The position numbers and the translations under genes were made by a program. The notes under the pieces were generated by a model. That model was not told the origin of the DNA and did not search any database. It saw only the letters and a list, made by a program, of their open reading frames with translations. Shown in pieces: positions 47,380-59,099 of a DNA stretch of 64,000 nucleotides (the stretch's first letter is position 1; each line of letters starts with the position of its first letter). Origin of the DNA: Rhizophagus clarus (taxonomy: Eukaryota > Glomeromycota > Glomeromycetes > Glomerales > Glomeraceae). The stretch lies in assembly GCA_015698045.1 (NCBI GenBank), contig BLAL01000183.1:310001-374000 (forward strand). Direction: 5' to 3'.

Positions 47380-49260
47380 AACATCTTTTAGTGTTTATTA
47401 AAACGGTTAAGAAATAACATTTCACAACGTTATTATTAAAATAATTAAAAACTGTTGTAAAATGGTTTTTTATCATGTTAAATTAAAAGAAATAAAAATG
47501 TTTCACAATGTTTTTATTAAAATGATTAAAAACTATTGCGAAATAGTTTTTTTTATCGTATTAAGTTAAAGAAATAAAACATTTCACAACATTTTTATTA
47601 AACTGATTAAAAACTACTGTGAAATAATTTTTTATCATGTTAAAATTAAAGAAATAAAAATGGTTTGCAACATTTTTATTAAATTGATTAAAAACTGTTG
47701 TGATATGGTTTTTTATTGAATTAAATTAAAGAAATAAAAACATTTCACAATATTTTTATTAAAACGATTAAAAACTGTTGCAAAATGGTTTTTGATTCTA
47801 TTAAATTAAAGAAATAAAAATGTTTTACAATACAGTCAGACCTTCATACAATTACACCCTATATAGTCATACCTCTATATAAGAACCCAATTTTATGAAA
47901 CTGACTTTTACTTTGTTAATTTACCTCTTTATAATCACAATTCGGTTATAATTACTATCACCACATAATCTATAACATATATATTATTTTTACTAGTAAT
48001 TAAACCTCTGTATAGTCATTATAATTTCAGTCAGATCAAAATTTCAGCTGGAATTATAAACAAATTTTCTTTTTTAGAATGTAGATTATAAGAAATTTTT
48101 AAAATTGTTCATGGCTATCACCCAAAAATATGCAATTCATATGATTTATAATTTTATAATTTATAATTCAGGCCAAAATTAAGATAATTTTAATAATTTT
48201 TATTTCTGATTTCTAATAATAAAAAATTATATACTATATATACAATCATACCTCTATACAATTACCAGTTAAGGGTGTAACCAACTTGGTGATTATATAG
48301 AAGGCTGACTGTATTTTTATTAAAAAATGATTAAAAACTGTTGCAAAATGGTTTTTTTATCATATTAAATTAAAGAAATAAAAACGTTTTGCAACATTTT
48401 TATTAAACTGATTAAAAACCGTTATGAAACAGTTTTTTATCATGTTAAAATTAAAGAAATAAAAATATTTCACAACGTTTTTATTAAACTGATTAAAAAC
48501 TGTTATGATACAGGTTTTTTTATTCAATTAAATTAAAGAAATAAAATGTTTCACAACATTTTTATTAAAATGATTAATAACTGTTGTGAAACAGTTTTTT
48601 TATTAAATTAAATTAAAGAAATAAAAACATTTCACAACATTTTTATTAAAATGATTAAAAACTATTGCGAAACGGTTTTTTTTATTAAATTAAATTAAAG
48701 AAATAAAAACATTTCACAATATTTTTATTAAAAAATGATTAAAAACCATTGTGAAATAGTTTTTTTTATTGAATTAAATTAAAGAAATAAAAACGGTTTG
48801 CAACATTTTTATTAAAATGATTAAAAACCATCTGAAACAGTTTTTTTTTAAATATTTTGCACATAAATGTTGCTAATAACATTTTTTAACTATAATGATA
48901 AAATGTTGCAAAATATTTCTGATTTATAAATTAATGAAAAAAAAAATGTTTTTCGCAATATTTTTTAATTCTGTTAATTAAAAACGTTGTGAAACATTTT
49001 TTATTTATGAATTAAATGAGAAAAAAAACGTTTTTGCAATGTTTTTAACTCCATTAATTAAAAATGTTGTGAAACATTTTTAATTTATGAATTAATGGAA
49101 AAAAAAGTTTTTCACAATATTTTTTAATTATAGTGATAAAAAATGTTGCAAAACGTTTTTTATTTATGAATTACTAAACAAAAAACTAATGTTTTTTGTA
49201 ATATTTTTTAATCTAATAATAATAAAAAATGTTATGAAAAATGTTTTTCTATTATAAGTT
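47380..49260. repeat. Hairpin satellite (GTTTCACAAC…GTTGTGAAAC)
   Basis: Units of about 100-105 bp. Each holds GTTTCACAACGTTTTTA, a short spacer, TAAAAAC and GTTGTGAAAC, an imperfect hairpin with arms up to 18 nt, followed by 'aaattaaagaaataaaaa'. About ten units flank the MITE insertion at 47833-48311. From 48850 a related but different unit ('aaaatgttgcaaaacgtttt') continues. Confidence 0.8.
47833..48311. mobile_element. pogo/Tc1-mariner-like MITE, 479 bp, TA TSD
   Basis: It starts CAGTCAGACCTTCATACAAT and ends with the complement of CAGTCAGCCTTCTATATAAT. It is flanked by TA at 47831-47832 and 48312-48313. The flanks rejoin to a normal unit of the hairpin satellite. CAGTCAG…CC ends with TA targets are typical of the pogo branch of Tc1/mariner. 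There is no coding sequence. Confidence 0.88.
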
Positions 49261-49637
49261 TATATTAAAATCTGAAATACTACTGCAGATTTTATTCAAC
49301 CTAGGTTAATCTGAGTTGAGTCAAGTATAATATGAACTCAGAATCGACTCAAATTAGGATCAACTCATAACTTGAATCATTGTTACGTGACAGGAAAATT
49401 CTCGAATCAAACCTGACTCAACTCGGCTTGACTTGCGAATTGATCCAGGTTAACCTAACTCATTCAGAGCACTAAACAAGATAATCAAGTCTGACAAATA
49501 TTAACCCTTAAATATCTGGATTGGTATGCTAAATTAACCAGTTTATCAAGCATTTTGACAGATAAAATTCATTCCAACTTATATAAAAAATATAAAAAAA
49601 AACTGGTCATAAATCATATATAATAATTATCAGAAGC

Positions 49638-49901
49638 TTGCTTTCTTATAATTCAAAGCCAGAAAATAAAGTATTCTATTTACCTTTTTCTAAGCAATGT
49701 GAAAAAAAAGGGCTTATCACTTTTAAAATCAAATCTGATCCAGAATTAATTATCAAATTTATGTTAAAATATTTTACATACTTAAAATTTCAAAATGGTT
49801 TTAAAGGGATTGATACTTATAATTTTGCTATGAAGCTTATCATGCCCTATTTGCAATGGAAATATGGGAATTATAGATTAATATTGTATTACCTGCAATA
49901 G
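49638..49901 (+). pseudogene. Gene fragment, same family as 27.2-28.6 kb
   Basis: 87 codons read NSKPENKVFYLPFSKQCEKK, ITFKIKSDPELIIKFMLKYF, LKFQNGFKGIDTYNFAMKLI. It matches the minus-strand remnant around 28010-27800 closely at DNA level. The fragment has no partner sequences on either side and is probably truncated. Function is unknown. Confidence 0.5.
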
Positions 49902-50276
49902 TTCAAGTAATAAATTCAAGTTTGTGATTGTAGTATAAGTATCATGAAAATGGGCTGTATAATATAAGATTTCGCATAAAATTATATTTTTATCATCTAT
50001 TTTTGACCTATTTTTTCTTATACAATCAATAAAGCAGGCATAATTAATTTACCGAATTCAAATATATAATGTAGAATTGTGGGAAGTGAAGCAAGTATAT
50101 ATGCTAATATATTCTTTTATTGTAATGAGCATCAATCCAGAACTTGATAAATAAATGCGCAGTAACATTTAGTATAGATGGTACCCTAGCCATGATGAAA
50201 AAAAAGTGGCTGTTATGTGATATTGATCTGATCTGATCTACCCCCTGATTAGCAAACCAATACTTTTGACTTACAA

Positions 50277-50665
50277 CACTGGTCAAAATCGATGCTATCG
50301 GGTACATATCGGGTACATATTGGGTACCTGATATGTACCCGATATGTGTGAAATATGTGTATGCTATTTAATAATACTACACATATCAGGTACCCGATAT
50401 GTACCCGTCGGATGCAGAAAATCGGTGACATATAACGTACATATCGGGTACATTTCTCATACATATTGGGTAGTTAAATATCGGTTACATATCATAGATT
50501 TATTGGGTACCCGATATATTTTAAAAAAATATCGGACAGATATTATACACTTATCGGATAGTGCTAATAAGTATCCTATATATACCCGATATGTATCCTA
50601 TTTATATTTGAAATATAAGCATAATTTCATAATTTTCACATATCGGATAGCCGAAAAGTATAGCA
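50277..50665. repeat. E2 left TIR and ATCGGGTACCCGAT subterminal repeats
   Basis: A dense set of TATCGGGTAC / GTACCCGATA motifs in both orientations. The right end (60650-60858) mirrors this. E1 carries the same arrangement. The motif is wholly different from the GCCGATTTT motif of E3. Confidence 0.85.
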
Positions 50666-51639
50666 TTTATGGGGCATTAATAGTAGTAGATTTATAATTT
50701 AAATACAATTGTAATTTAAAAGTAATTTAATTCATTTAATTGTAATTACTGAAAGTTTTATTTATATTTTCAATCGATAATAAAAAAAAATATTATACAA
50801 AAAATATTATAAAAAAAATTCACTACTCTTTACACAAATTTACAATTAATGTTCACTTGTTTGCTTGTTTTCATTTCATTATATCTATTTAATTTGAAAG
50901 AAAGTAAAATGTTAATAATAAAGTGTTAGTATGAATATTAGTAGAAGTGTTAGCAAAAGAAAAGGAATGTTAATAAAAAAATTTTTACATTAGAAAGTGT
51001 TAGTATTAATGTTAGTATGAAAGTTAGTAGAAGTAGAAAAGGAATGTCAATAAAAAAAAATATAAAGTATAAATATTAATGTTAGTGTTAATGTTAGTAG
51101 AAGTGTTAGTAAAAGTAAGGAATAAAAAATGTTTAACAGTAAAACATTATTAGTAGGAACGTTAGTAGGAGGAAACACATTAGAAAAAAATATTAGTAAG
51201 AGTGTTAACAGGATGGAAAAAGAAATTTCAACAAAAAATGTACCTTTGTATTTATTTTTTAGAAAAACTAATAAAGTAAAAAACTCGATAGTAGAACATT
51301 GTTTAGGACATTAGTGAGAAGAAATATATTGGAAAAATATATTAATAAGAGTGTTAAGAATAACATAATAATGGGAAAAGAAATTTCAACAAAAAATATA
51401 CCTTTATCTTTATTTTTTAGACAAAAACAATAAAGTAAAAATTTGAGAGAGAGAGAGAAAAAGTTTTTGAAAAAAAAAAAAAAAAAAAATACGATAAATA
51501 AATAATTAAATCATGATCGTGCAATCACATGATCAACAAAATTATCAATTTTTATTGGTTATTTGGGTAATATTATATTCAGCCATATCAGCCACAAAAT
51601 CGGTCACCTATCGAATGCACAAGTCAATATTAGCGAAGA

Positions 51640-51900
51640 AGCACAAACTTGATTATTCACTATTCGTGCTCAACTTGAGTTGATAAAATTATTAAAAAAT
51701 CACTGATTTTATTAAATTTATCAGAATTTTTATACCTAATTAAAGATGATTAAATTAAGTTTTACTACCGATTTCATTATAACGTTACCAACTTTTTTGT
51801 TAATCTTGGATATTTTATTTTGAATTTAAATTGTTCGCTTTGAACTCGAGTTGAACTCAAGTTCAACTCGAGTTTAACTCGTTCGCTCAAGATCTTTGTG
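51640..51900. repeat. Long internal inverted repeat of E2, left arm (right arm ~59108-59365)
   Basis: This block (gtgctcaacttgagttgata … ttgaactcgagttgaactca) is repeated in reverse complement at about 59108-59365 with small differences. Both arms carry the nested palindrome AACTCGAGTT. The left arm is also present in E1 (14880-15125). Confidence 0.8.
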
Positions 51901-52333
51901 TAATATATTGTAGATCCGTAATTGTTTTATTTGTAGTCTATAATTAGCAAAAGCTTATTATAAACCAAAATAAAAAACACTATTTATTTACGTATCTGTA
52001 TTATTAGATTTTACCTTTTTTAGATTTAATATATAATTAAAAGAAGACCTTTATCTTGATTTTTTGGAATCACGATCATAACAATTGAGTTTAGGTCGAG
52101 TTCAACTCGTTCGCTCAAGATCTTTGTGTAATGTATTGTAGATCCGTAATTGTTTTATTTGTAGTCTATAATTGGCAAAAGCGTATTATAAAACAAAATA
52201 AAAAACACTATTTATTTACGTATCTGTATTATTAGATTTTACCTTTTTTAGATTTAATATATAATTAAAAGAAGATCTTTATCTTGATTTTTTGGAATCA
52301 CGATCATAACAATTGAGTTTAGGTCGAGTTTAA
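51878..52333. repeat. 228-bp tandem duplication, present in E2 only
   Basis: 'ctcgttcgctcaagatcttt' begins at 51878 and again at 52106. E1 has one copy (15100-15330), showing copy-specific slippage. Confidence 0.8.
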
Positions 52334-52643
52334 CTTGTTCGTTGTGATTGATTGTATTGTTGATCCGTATCTGTATTACCTTTTTTAGATTTGATATATA
52401 ATTAATACAAAGAAGACGGATCATAACAATCATGACATATTTGAGAAATTAGAACAATTTACGTAAATGTTCTTGAAGGGTAATTAATATAATAATACTA
52501 GGTGATAAAAAATTGTTTATAAAAAGAGGTTTCATCTTTTTTTTTTTCTTACAATAAATTTATTGTCGTTATTTTTATTATATATTCTTTTTCTTAAAAT
52601 TTGTTGCCGTTATTTTTTATTATTATATATTCTTCTTCTTAAA

Positions 52644-53252
52644 ATGCCCGCAAATTGGACTGATGCAATAACTGAATATTTAATAAGATATAGGAGGTAA
52701 AAAAATAAATGAAAACTAATAAATAACTTTGATCATTTTCTAGTTTTTTTTTCTCTTACGTTTTCTGATCTAAAAATTAAATAAATAATGTAAAGAAGAA
52801 GGAACGACTACTACCATGACATGCCCGGGAGGGACCGCTCTGAATTCTGGGAGAGCCTAGCTCGAAGAATTTGGAGACAGTTTCGCGTGAGGTTCACTGG
52901 CCAACAGGTAGAGAGAAAGTAGAGGAACTTGATCAGGAATTTTAATGTTAGTAAAATAATAATAAATCATAAAAAAAAAATAAAATAAAATAAAAAATTA
53001 ATAGTATTAACATTTTTAGGATTTCTGTGAATGGAGGAATGGTGCGCGAAATGGAAGGTGGTCCCAGGAAGGAGAAAGATATTATAGGCAGTTTCGCACA
53101 AGGTTTTGGGACAGACCTGGTAATTATTAAGAATTTTTTTAATTTATATTTAAGTTATTCAAGTTCTAAATTTATATATATATTTCTTAGGGAATCATCA
53201 CAGTCGTAGGCGGCGTAGAAACACTGCGTATCGGCGGCCTTGGAATCCATAA
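52644..53252 (+). pseudogene. Myb/SANT-like small protein, E2 copy (one nonsense codon)
   Basis: Exons 52644-52696, 52796-52946, 53020-53119 and 53191-53252 correspond one to one to the intact E1 gene, and all splice sites are kept. The conserved third Trp of the Myb-like fold is a TAG stop at 52920-52922 (ERK*RNLIRNF instead of ERKWRNLVRNF). Other changes are conservative (Asn22 to Asp, Ile27 to Met, Gln44 to Trp). The stop would leave 59 aa without the third helix. It lies 3' of the accessory gene, in convergent orientation. Confidence 0.75.
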
Positions 53253-53260
53253 ATTACATT

Positions 53261-53860
53261 TTTTTATTTTTTTTATTTTTTACATATTTTTATTTTTATT
53301 TTTTATTTTGTATTTTTTATTTTTTTATTTTTTATTTTTTATATTTTTATATTTTTATATTTTTATATTTTTATATTTTTATTATTTTGATTATTATTAT
53401 TTTTTATTTTTCATTATCTTATATTTTTTATATTCATCTAATTATTATTTTAATATTTTTACTATTTTATAATTTGATTTAATAAATTTATCGTAAAACC
53501 CAAAACCATTGCCAGGCGAGTTTCTTCGTTACAAAATACACTAAAATAAAGCGAAATTCCTTTTTGGCAAATAGCAAAAATGAGTTTGATCACGTATTTT
53601 GAAAATGTGAAAGATTATTTCAAGATTTTATATTGTAAATTGATAGATTAGTTCTCTCAATTTGATTTATGCGGTACTAGATCTGTCACGCTTAAATGTA
53701 CCTTTTTTAAAAATTTATTGAAAACATTTCATCATTACAATATATTATATAATATATGACGACAGATTGTTTATTTAATTAATACTTTAATAAAAAATAA
53801 ATGAATGTTTATTGAATAAAAGCAATTTATTATAACTTGATAAAATAATAATTGTCTATT
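53261..53860. other. E2 interval: low-complexity AT plus segment inverted in E1
   Basis: 53261-53480 is TTTTATTTTTATAT low complexity. About 53575-53845 is the reverse complement of 16530-16830 in E1. No gene is seen. Confidence 0.6.
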
Positions 53861-55182
53861 TTAATCTTTTTTTGATTTATGCTTCTTTTCTCTCCTTTTT
53901 TTTTTTTGATTTTTTTTTAGTTTTTTTCTCTTTCTTTTATTAGAATTTGCCCTATTTTCTTCTTCGTAATCATCTTCAGTATCACTATGATTACCATTAT
54001 CATCTTCTTGACCAGTATCATAATCATATACTGGGATATTATTAGTCGACCTATTAAATCTTTTAAGAGCTTCCTGATTTAAACACCAATTTGGCGCACC
54101 CACAGGTAGCTCATCAGTGGTCGTTTTAAAATTTTCAGCTCTTTTAGTTTTTACAATTTGTGGTTTTTTTCTTAATATCTTGACCGCTGGATCGATCTGT
54201 TTATGTAGCAAACGGCAAAGCTTAAACAATTGAATTTTATATTTGTAATAATTGATTCGTAAGGAATTAGTAAAAAACAATAAAAAATTTATCACTTCGA
54301 TTTTATGGATTGAAAAGATTTGTATAATGTTTATTGAATTTATTCATTTAATTAAAACAATAACTTATCAATAACACAGGTCAAAAGGATTAAATAAGTA
54401 AATCTAATAAATAAAAAAATCATAAATACATACTGCAGAAGAACGCCACCATCTTCCATAAATATGAATTGATGATGATTTTTCTTTAGCAGCAGATTCT
54501 TCGGTAATTACATTATCATCATCTTCTTCTTCAGTATCCGTCTTTTCCCATTCTTCAGAATGATAACCCGAGTCTTTTAGTATTTTTACTAAGTCTTCTT
54601 CAGGATATCGTCTGATATATTTGTTATTACTTCGTATTAAATAATCTGTTGCTTTTGTTCTTCTTCTTTTTTTCTAATTATGTAATTGTAAATATAGCAT
54701 AGTTAGTTGAATTTTCTATTTTATGTTAATAAAATATTTATTACATCTTGCATCCTAGTATTCTTCTTGGTTCTTCTCTTATTCTGTTTTGCTTTTTCCT
54801 CCCCTTGCAATCTTATATTGTGCACACGATGGCGTGAACGCCAACGTCCATGTAGCATTCTTAGTAGGTTACTGTTTGAAACAGTGTATCTTTTATTCAT
54901 CAGCTTATAGAGTGGTGGCAATAGTGTCGTAATTATGTTCTCTTTTTGTTCTGCCCATGTACGTTCATTATTTATTTCATAAACATCTTTTAACTCTAAG
55001 TCCACCCAGATGAACACTTCTTTCTGTATATATAAATATAAATAAAAGGTAGAAATAACAAATGATAAAATAATACTTACTTTGATCTCTTTATATGAAC
55101 TTTTATTATAAATAGAGGAGGTTGGGTGCGAAGAAGAGGATGAAGATGAGGACGAAGGGGATGACTCCTGATCACTATCCAT
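53861..55182 (-). CDS. E2 accessory protein, 4 exons, 326 aa, intact
   Basis: Exons on the minus strand: 55182-55081, 55023-54745, 54673-54434, 54220-53861; introns are GT-AG and all phases are zero. The start is MDSDQESSPSSSSSSSSSHP. The middle has a positively charged region (RMLHGRWRSRHRVHNIRLQG) and a block RRYPEEDLVKILKDSGYHSEEWEKTDTEEED (residues about 138-168), then IYGRWWRSSALCRLLHKQID. The pair 'HSEEW…' and 'W.RSS' with an acidic spacer aligns with the E3 accessory protein. The C-terminus is acidic then strongly lysine-rich (KRKRKKLKKNQKKKRREKK), a likely nuclear signal. It is transcribed away from the transposase from a shared promoter region. The exon-4 acceptor (TTTAAG) is weak. 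Function is unknown; a TnpA-like DNA-binding role is inferred. Confidence 0.75.
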
Positions 55183-55615
55183 CTTTTGAATAAAAGTTGA
55201 AATCTATCTTCAAAAATACTTGGGGATAGAGGGTATTTATAACAAATCTCTGTTCGCGTGTCATGTAAAATTTTGTTTTGCAATTCTTGCTCACATGCAA
55301 GATCGCATCATATTCGCGTTTGTCTTGTTCACGTGCACCTTTCAGATTCGCATCATATTCGCGTTTGTCTTATTCACATGCACCTTTCAGATCGCATCAT
55401 ATTCGCGTTTGTCTTGTTCACATGCACCTTTCAGATCGCATCATATTCGCGTCTTTTACCTAATAACTTTCTAAAATATATAGTTAATAACTTCTTTAAT
55501 AAAATAACTTCTTTAATAAAATACAGTTAATAACTTTTTATTAATAATTTTCTTTAATAAAATACAGTTAATAACTTTCTCAGTACTAGATATTAAACAT
55601 ATTAGTAATAGTAAA
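55183..55615. promoter_or_regulatory. Divergent promoter of E2 with four 44-bp tandem repeats
   Basis: The 433 bp between the two start codons contain CGCATCATATTCGCGTTTGT repeated at 55304, 55349, 55393 and 55437 (period 44-45), each followed by 'cttgttcacatgcaccttt'. CpG-rich repeats stand out against the AT-rich surroundings. Position between divergent accessory and transposase genes suggests a shared regulatory site, possibly for autoregulation. Confidence 0.65.
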
Positions 55616-58600
55616 ATGAATAATAATACAAAATCTAAAATCAAGACCTCTGTGGCTGACTTAATAAAGCCCAAAAAAAAGCAGTATTCTGAAACCTCTG
55701 AAACCTTTGTAGCTGACTTGATAAATCCCAAAAAAAAAGAAACCTCTGAAACTTCTGTAAATGATCTAGTAAAGTCCCAAAAAAAACATTCGTATACTTC
55801 TAAAGCTTCTATAACATCCGTGACTAACCTAATAAAACCCCAAAAAAGGTATTTTTATCCGTGTGATTGTATTTATTGTGAAGGTGTAGAAGTTGATTCT
55901 CGCACTCAGGAAAAACATTTAAATGATGAAAATTTGTGGAAATCGGATGCTGCAAGAAAAAATCAGGAAAATATCATTATGGCAAGAAAACAAAAAAAAT
56001 CCTCTATTATTCATAATGAAAATCCCACAAAGGTAAACTCAAACATACCAAAAAAACGAAAAAGAGATAACCATCGTACATCAAGTCTAAATCCTGATTT
56101 TTTTCAATCAAATAATAAAAATCCTGAACCAAATAATAATAATAATAATAATGAAAATATACATACATTGTTTTCATCAAACTTTCGTATTCCAGCTCTT
56201 ATGCTTGATAATGGAAATGATAATATAGATCAGGATTATATTTTTCAAGAAGTAGATGAGGATGATGATAATAGTATAGATCAGGAAAAAGAAAATGAAG
56301 AAGATGATGATAATATAGAACAGGAAGAAGAGGAGGAGGAGGATGATGATATAAGAAATTTTTTTGCATACCCCAAAATTGATGATGACGATAATGACGA
56401 AGAATTCGTTATGGAAAATTTAAATGACTCTATTGAGACCGAAATTATTCTATGGGCATTTAAATTTCAACAAAGATTTAGACTTCCTGATATAGCACTT
56501 GAAGCATTAATAAAATTCTTGAATATTGTATTTACTCGTTTAAACAAATTGCAATTCAAAAATTTTCCTAAATCTTTATATATGGCAAAAAAAATGTTAA
56601 GTATCTTTCAGCCGAAAATGAAGTTAGCCATATGTAATAATTGCCATAAATTGCATAATGTTAAAAATATTGCTGAATATAAGGAGGAAGGAAAAGCTGC
56701 CATAATGAATTGCTTAAATGAAGAATTCCCATTTAATCCAGTACCTAGTTGCCAAAACAAATGCAACAACCCACTTTCTGTCCTTAAAAAAAGAAAAGGT
56801 GAATCAATTGCTGTACCTCGTATGTTATATTCAAAACCAAGCATTCGTCAGCAATTGAGTATGCTATACCAAAGACCTGAGTTTGAAAATATGCTGAAAT
56901 TATCAGGGGTTCGAAGAGAAGGAGTTAATCTTTACTCAGATATTTATGATGGTAAAGTATGGAAAACCTTTCCGTTTGATGGTAGTACCTTTTTTACATC
57001 AGAAACTGCCACAACCCATCTAGGTCTTCTCTTTAATCTTGATTGGTTCCAACCTTTCACCTATACTCAACACAGCACTGGTACTATTTATGCATCAGTC
57101 TGTAACTTTCCGAGATCTGAAAGAAATAAACCCGAAAATACTATATATTTGGGTTTTTTACCAGGGCCAAAAGAGGTGGGACTAGAACGTATAAATCATT
57201 ATTTAGCCCCTATTGTAGATGAACTTCTAGATCTCTGGAAGGGTTGGAGGGTTCCAAAAACCTATCAGTGCCCTGATGGTATAGATATTAAAGTTGCATT
57301 AATTGTTAGATCATCAGACATACCAGCCACCTGAAAGCTGTTTGGACATGGATCTGCAGTAATGAAATGCCATAGGTGTGAGAAACGTAGTATTTACAGT
57401 GAAGAGTATAAGAAAACTCATTATGGAGGAGATCATACCTATGAGATAAGTACAGCAGAATCACATAGAAAACATGCACATGAATGGTTGCAATGCAATT
57501 CAAAGAGTTCTAGAGAAGACCACTTCAAAGAACATGGTGTACGCTGATCTGAATTGCTTTGTCTTCCATATATGGATCCCGTACGTTTTGCTGCAGTAGA
57601 TCCAATGCATTGCCTCTTCCTTGGTGTAGCAAAATGGATATTTAAATCTATTTTTGTAAACCAGAAAAAATTAAGCATGGAACAACTTTGGGTGGCACAA
57701 AGTAGAATGGATCATGTTGAATTACCTTCTGATATTGGTCGCATTCTTCCAAAAATTGCAATTGGAAGTGAAGGTTTTTCCAATTTAACTGCTGATCAAT
57801 GGAAGACGTTCATTATGATCTATTCAACAAATATTCTATGGGATATGCTGGATAATAATGATAGAAAGATTTTAGGTCATTTTGTTCGGGCTTGTAATCT
57901 TTTGATAACGAGAATTATTACCGAAGATGATTTGAAAGAAGCACAAGAAAGATTAAAAGACATGGCTCACCTCATAGAAAATACATATGGGCCAGAATTT
58001 ATAATAAGTAACATACATCTTTCGCTTCATATTGCTGATTGCTGTCGTGATTATGGACCTATATATAGTTTTTGGCTTTTTCCATTTGAGAGACTTAACG
58101 GATATATAGGTAATATACTTAATTGTTTTTGTGTCTTCAAGTCCTTTTTTTTTAAAAAAAAAGAAAAAAACTTCCATTATCAATAGGATCATATCCCAAC
58201 AGTAACCGGCAAATAGAGCCCGAATTAATGAAAATTGTCCTTAAAAATACCTTGGTTGATTATTATTTAACGCGTAAATGGTCGTCCGGTCTTTTAGGCG
58301 AATCTCTTTGCTTTCTTGTACCAAAAAAAGATGTAGGTAGTTTGGCGGTTACAACAGAAAGAGAAGAGCTGAACCATTTCTTATCCATGAGACATAACAT
58401 GTCTACACTTTCCAAAATTTATGGTACCGAAGCAATACTGGGACAATTCCTTAAACCATCATATTTAAGGGTTATTATGCCTTTGGAATTGCGAGAGTTT
58501 CTGTGTGAATGGTATCAAATATTGTACGAGAAAGAAAAGGATGAGATATTAGGATTCATGGATCTACAAATCAATCAATATGCAAGATTACAAATTGGCG

Positions 58601-59004
58601 CCGAAATTTTTGGATCCATGATTTCGGCTCATCATGAAAAAAATTCGACAATTCTTACAAAATGGAAAGCATTTAATGATGAATCAACTGACATATATCT
58701 AGGAGAGGTTTAATATTACTTTGAACATACGCTTAAATTACCCGAAGGGCCAAAAACTCATCTCCTGGCATATGTCAAGTAGTATAAAAACGCACCTTCC
58801 TCTGACATTCGGTTTAAGCATAGATTCATGGAGCCGGAAATATCAAACACGGAGCTATGGAAAGCTGAACACTGCGAGGAAGGTTGTGATTCACTAATAG
58901 CGGTCCATAGAATATTATGTCGCGCTACAAAATTCAAACACGTAAATGTAGGAAAAGGAAAATATTTGTCGATAATACCTTTGAATAGAAAATTTAATGT
59001 ATAG
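55616..59004 (+). pseudogene. CACTA-type (Tnp2-like) transposase of E2, four nonsense codons, no frameshift
   Basis: Exons 55616-58109 and 58187-59004 join at the same place as in E3 (…NGYIG|SYPN… against NGILG|SYNN…), giving 1103 codons. The N-terminus has four copies of a T(S/F)V.DLI(K/N)PxKK repeat, then CDCIYCEGVEVDSRTQEKH, the same Cys/His cluster as E3. An acidic tract follows, then NLDWFQPF (Asp476), RSSDIPAT (Asp568) and AVDPMHCLFLGVAKW (Asp662). Stops are at 57332 (TGA), 57545 (TGA), 58711 (TAA) and 58790 (TAG). By comparison with E3 they replace Arg, Trp, Gln and Trp, so each can be one C-to-T or G-to-A change. Loss of function is recent. It could be a substrate of E3-like machinery only if that recognised its different ends, which is unlikely. 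Confidence 0.85.
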
Positions 59005-59099
59005 TATGTTACACTAACATCCTGTTTTCTAAGTTCCATGAAATTCTATGATGTAATATTTAATGATCTACAATATACAAATATCATATCACAATTTAA

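Larger units (their letters stand above)
46721..49474. mobile_element. hAT-like non-autonomous element carrying a hairpin array, 2754 bp
   Basis: Termini are TAGTGCTCTGAAAAAGTTGA at the left and, inverted, TAGTGCTCTGAATGAGTTAG at the right. The flanking 8-mers AGTAAGAT (46713-46720) and AACAAGAT (49475-49482) agree at 6 of 8 bases, an aged 8-bp TSD. Subterminal regions repeat GAGTTGAGTC/GACTCAACTC in both orientations. There is no coding gene. The interior is a hairpin tandem array interrupted by a pogo-like MITE. Confidence 0.75.

Noticed and set aside
55220-55530. Overlapping frames of 61-90 codons with repeated HIRVCLVH / RIIFAFVLF peptides
   Set aside because: They translate the 44-bp promoter repeat in three frames, and none continues outside it.
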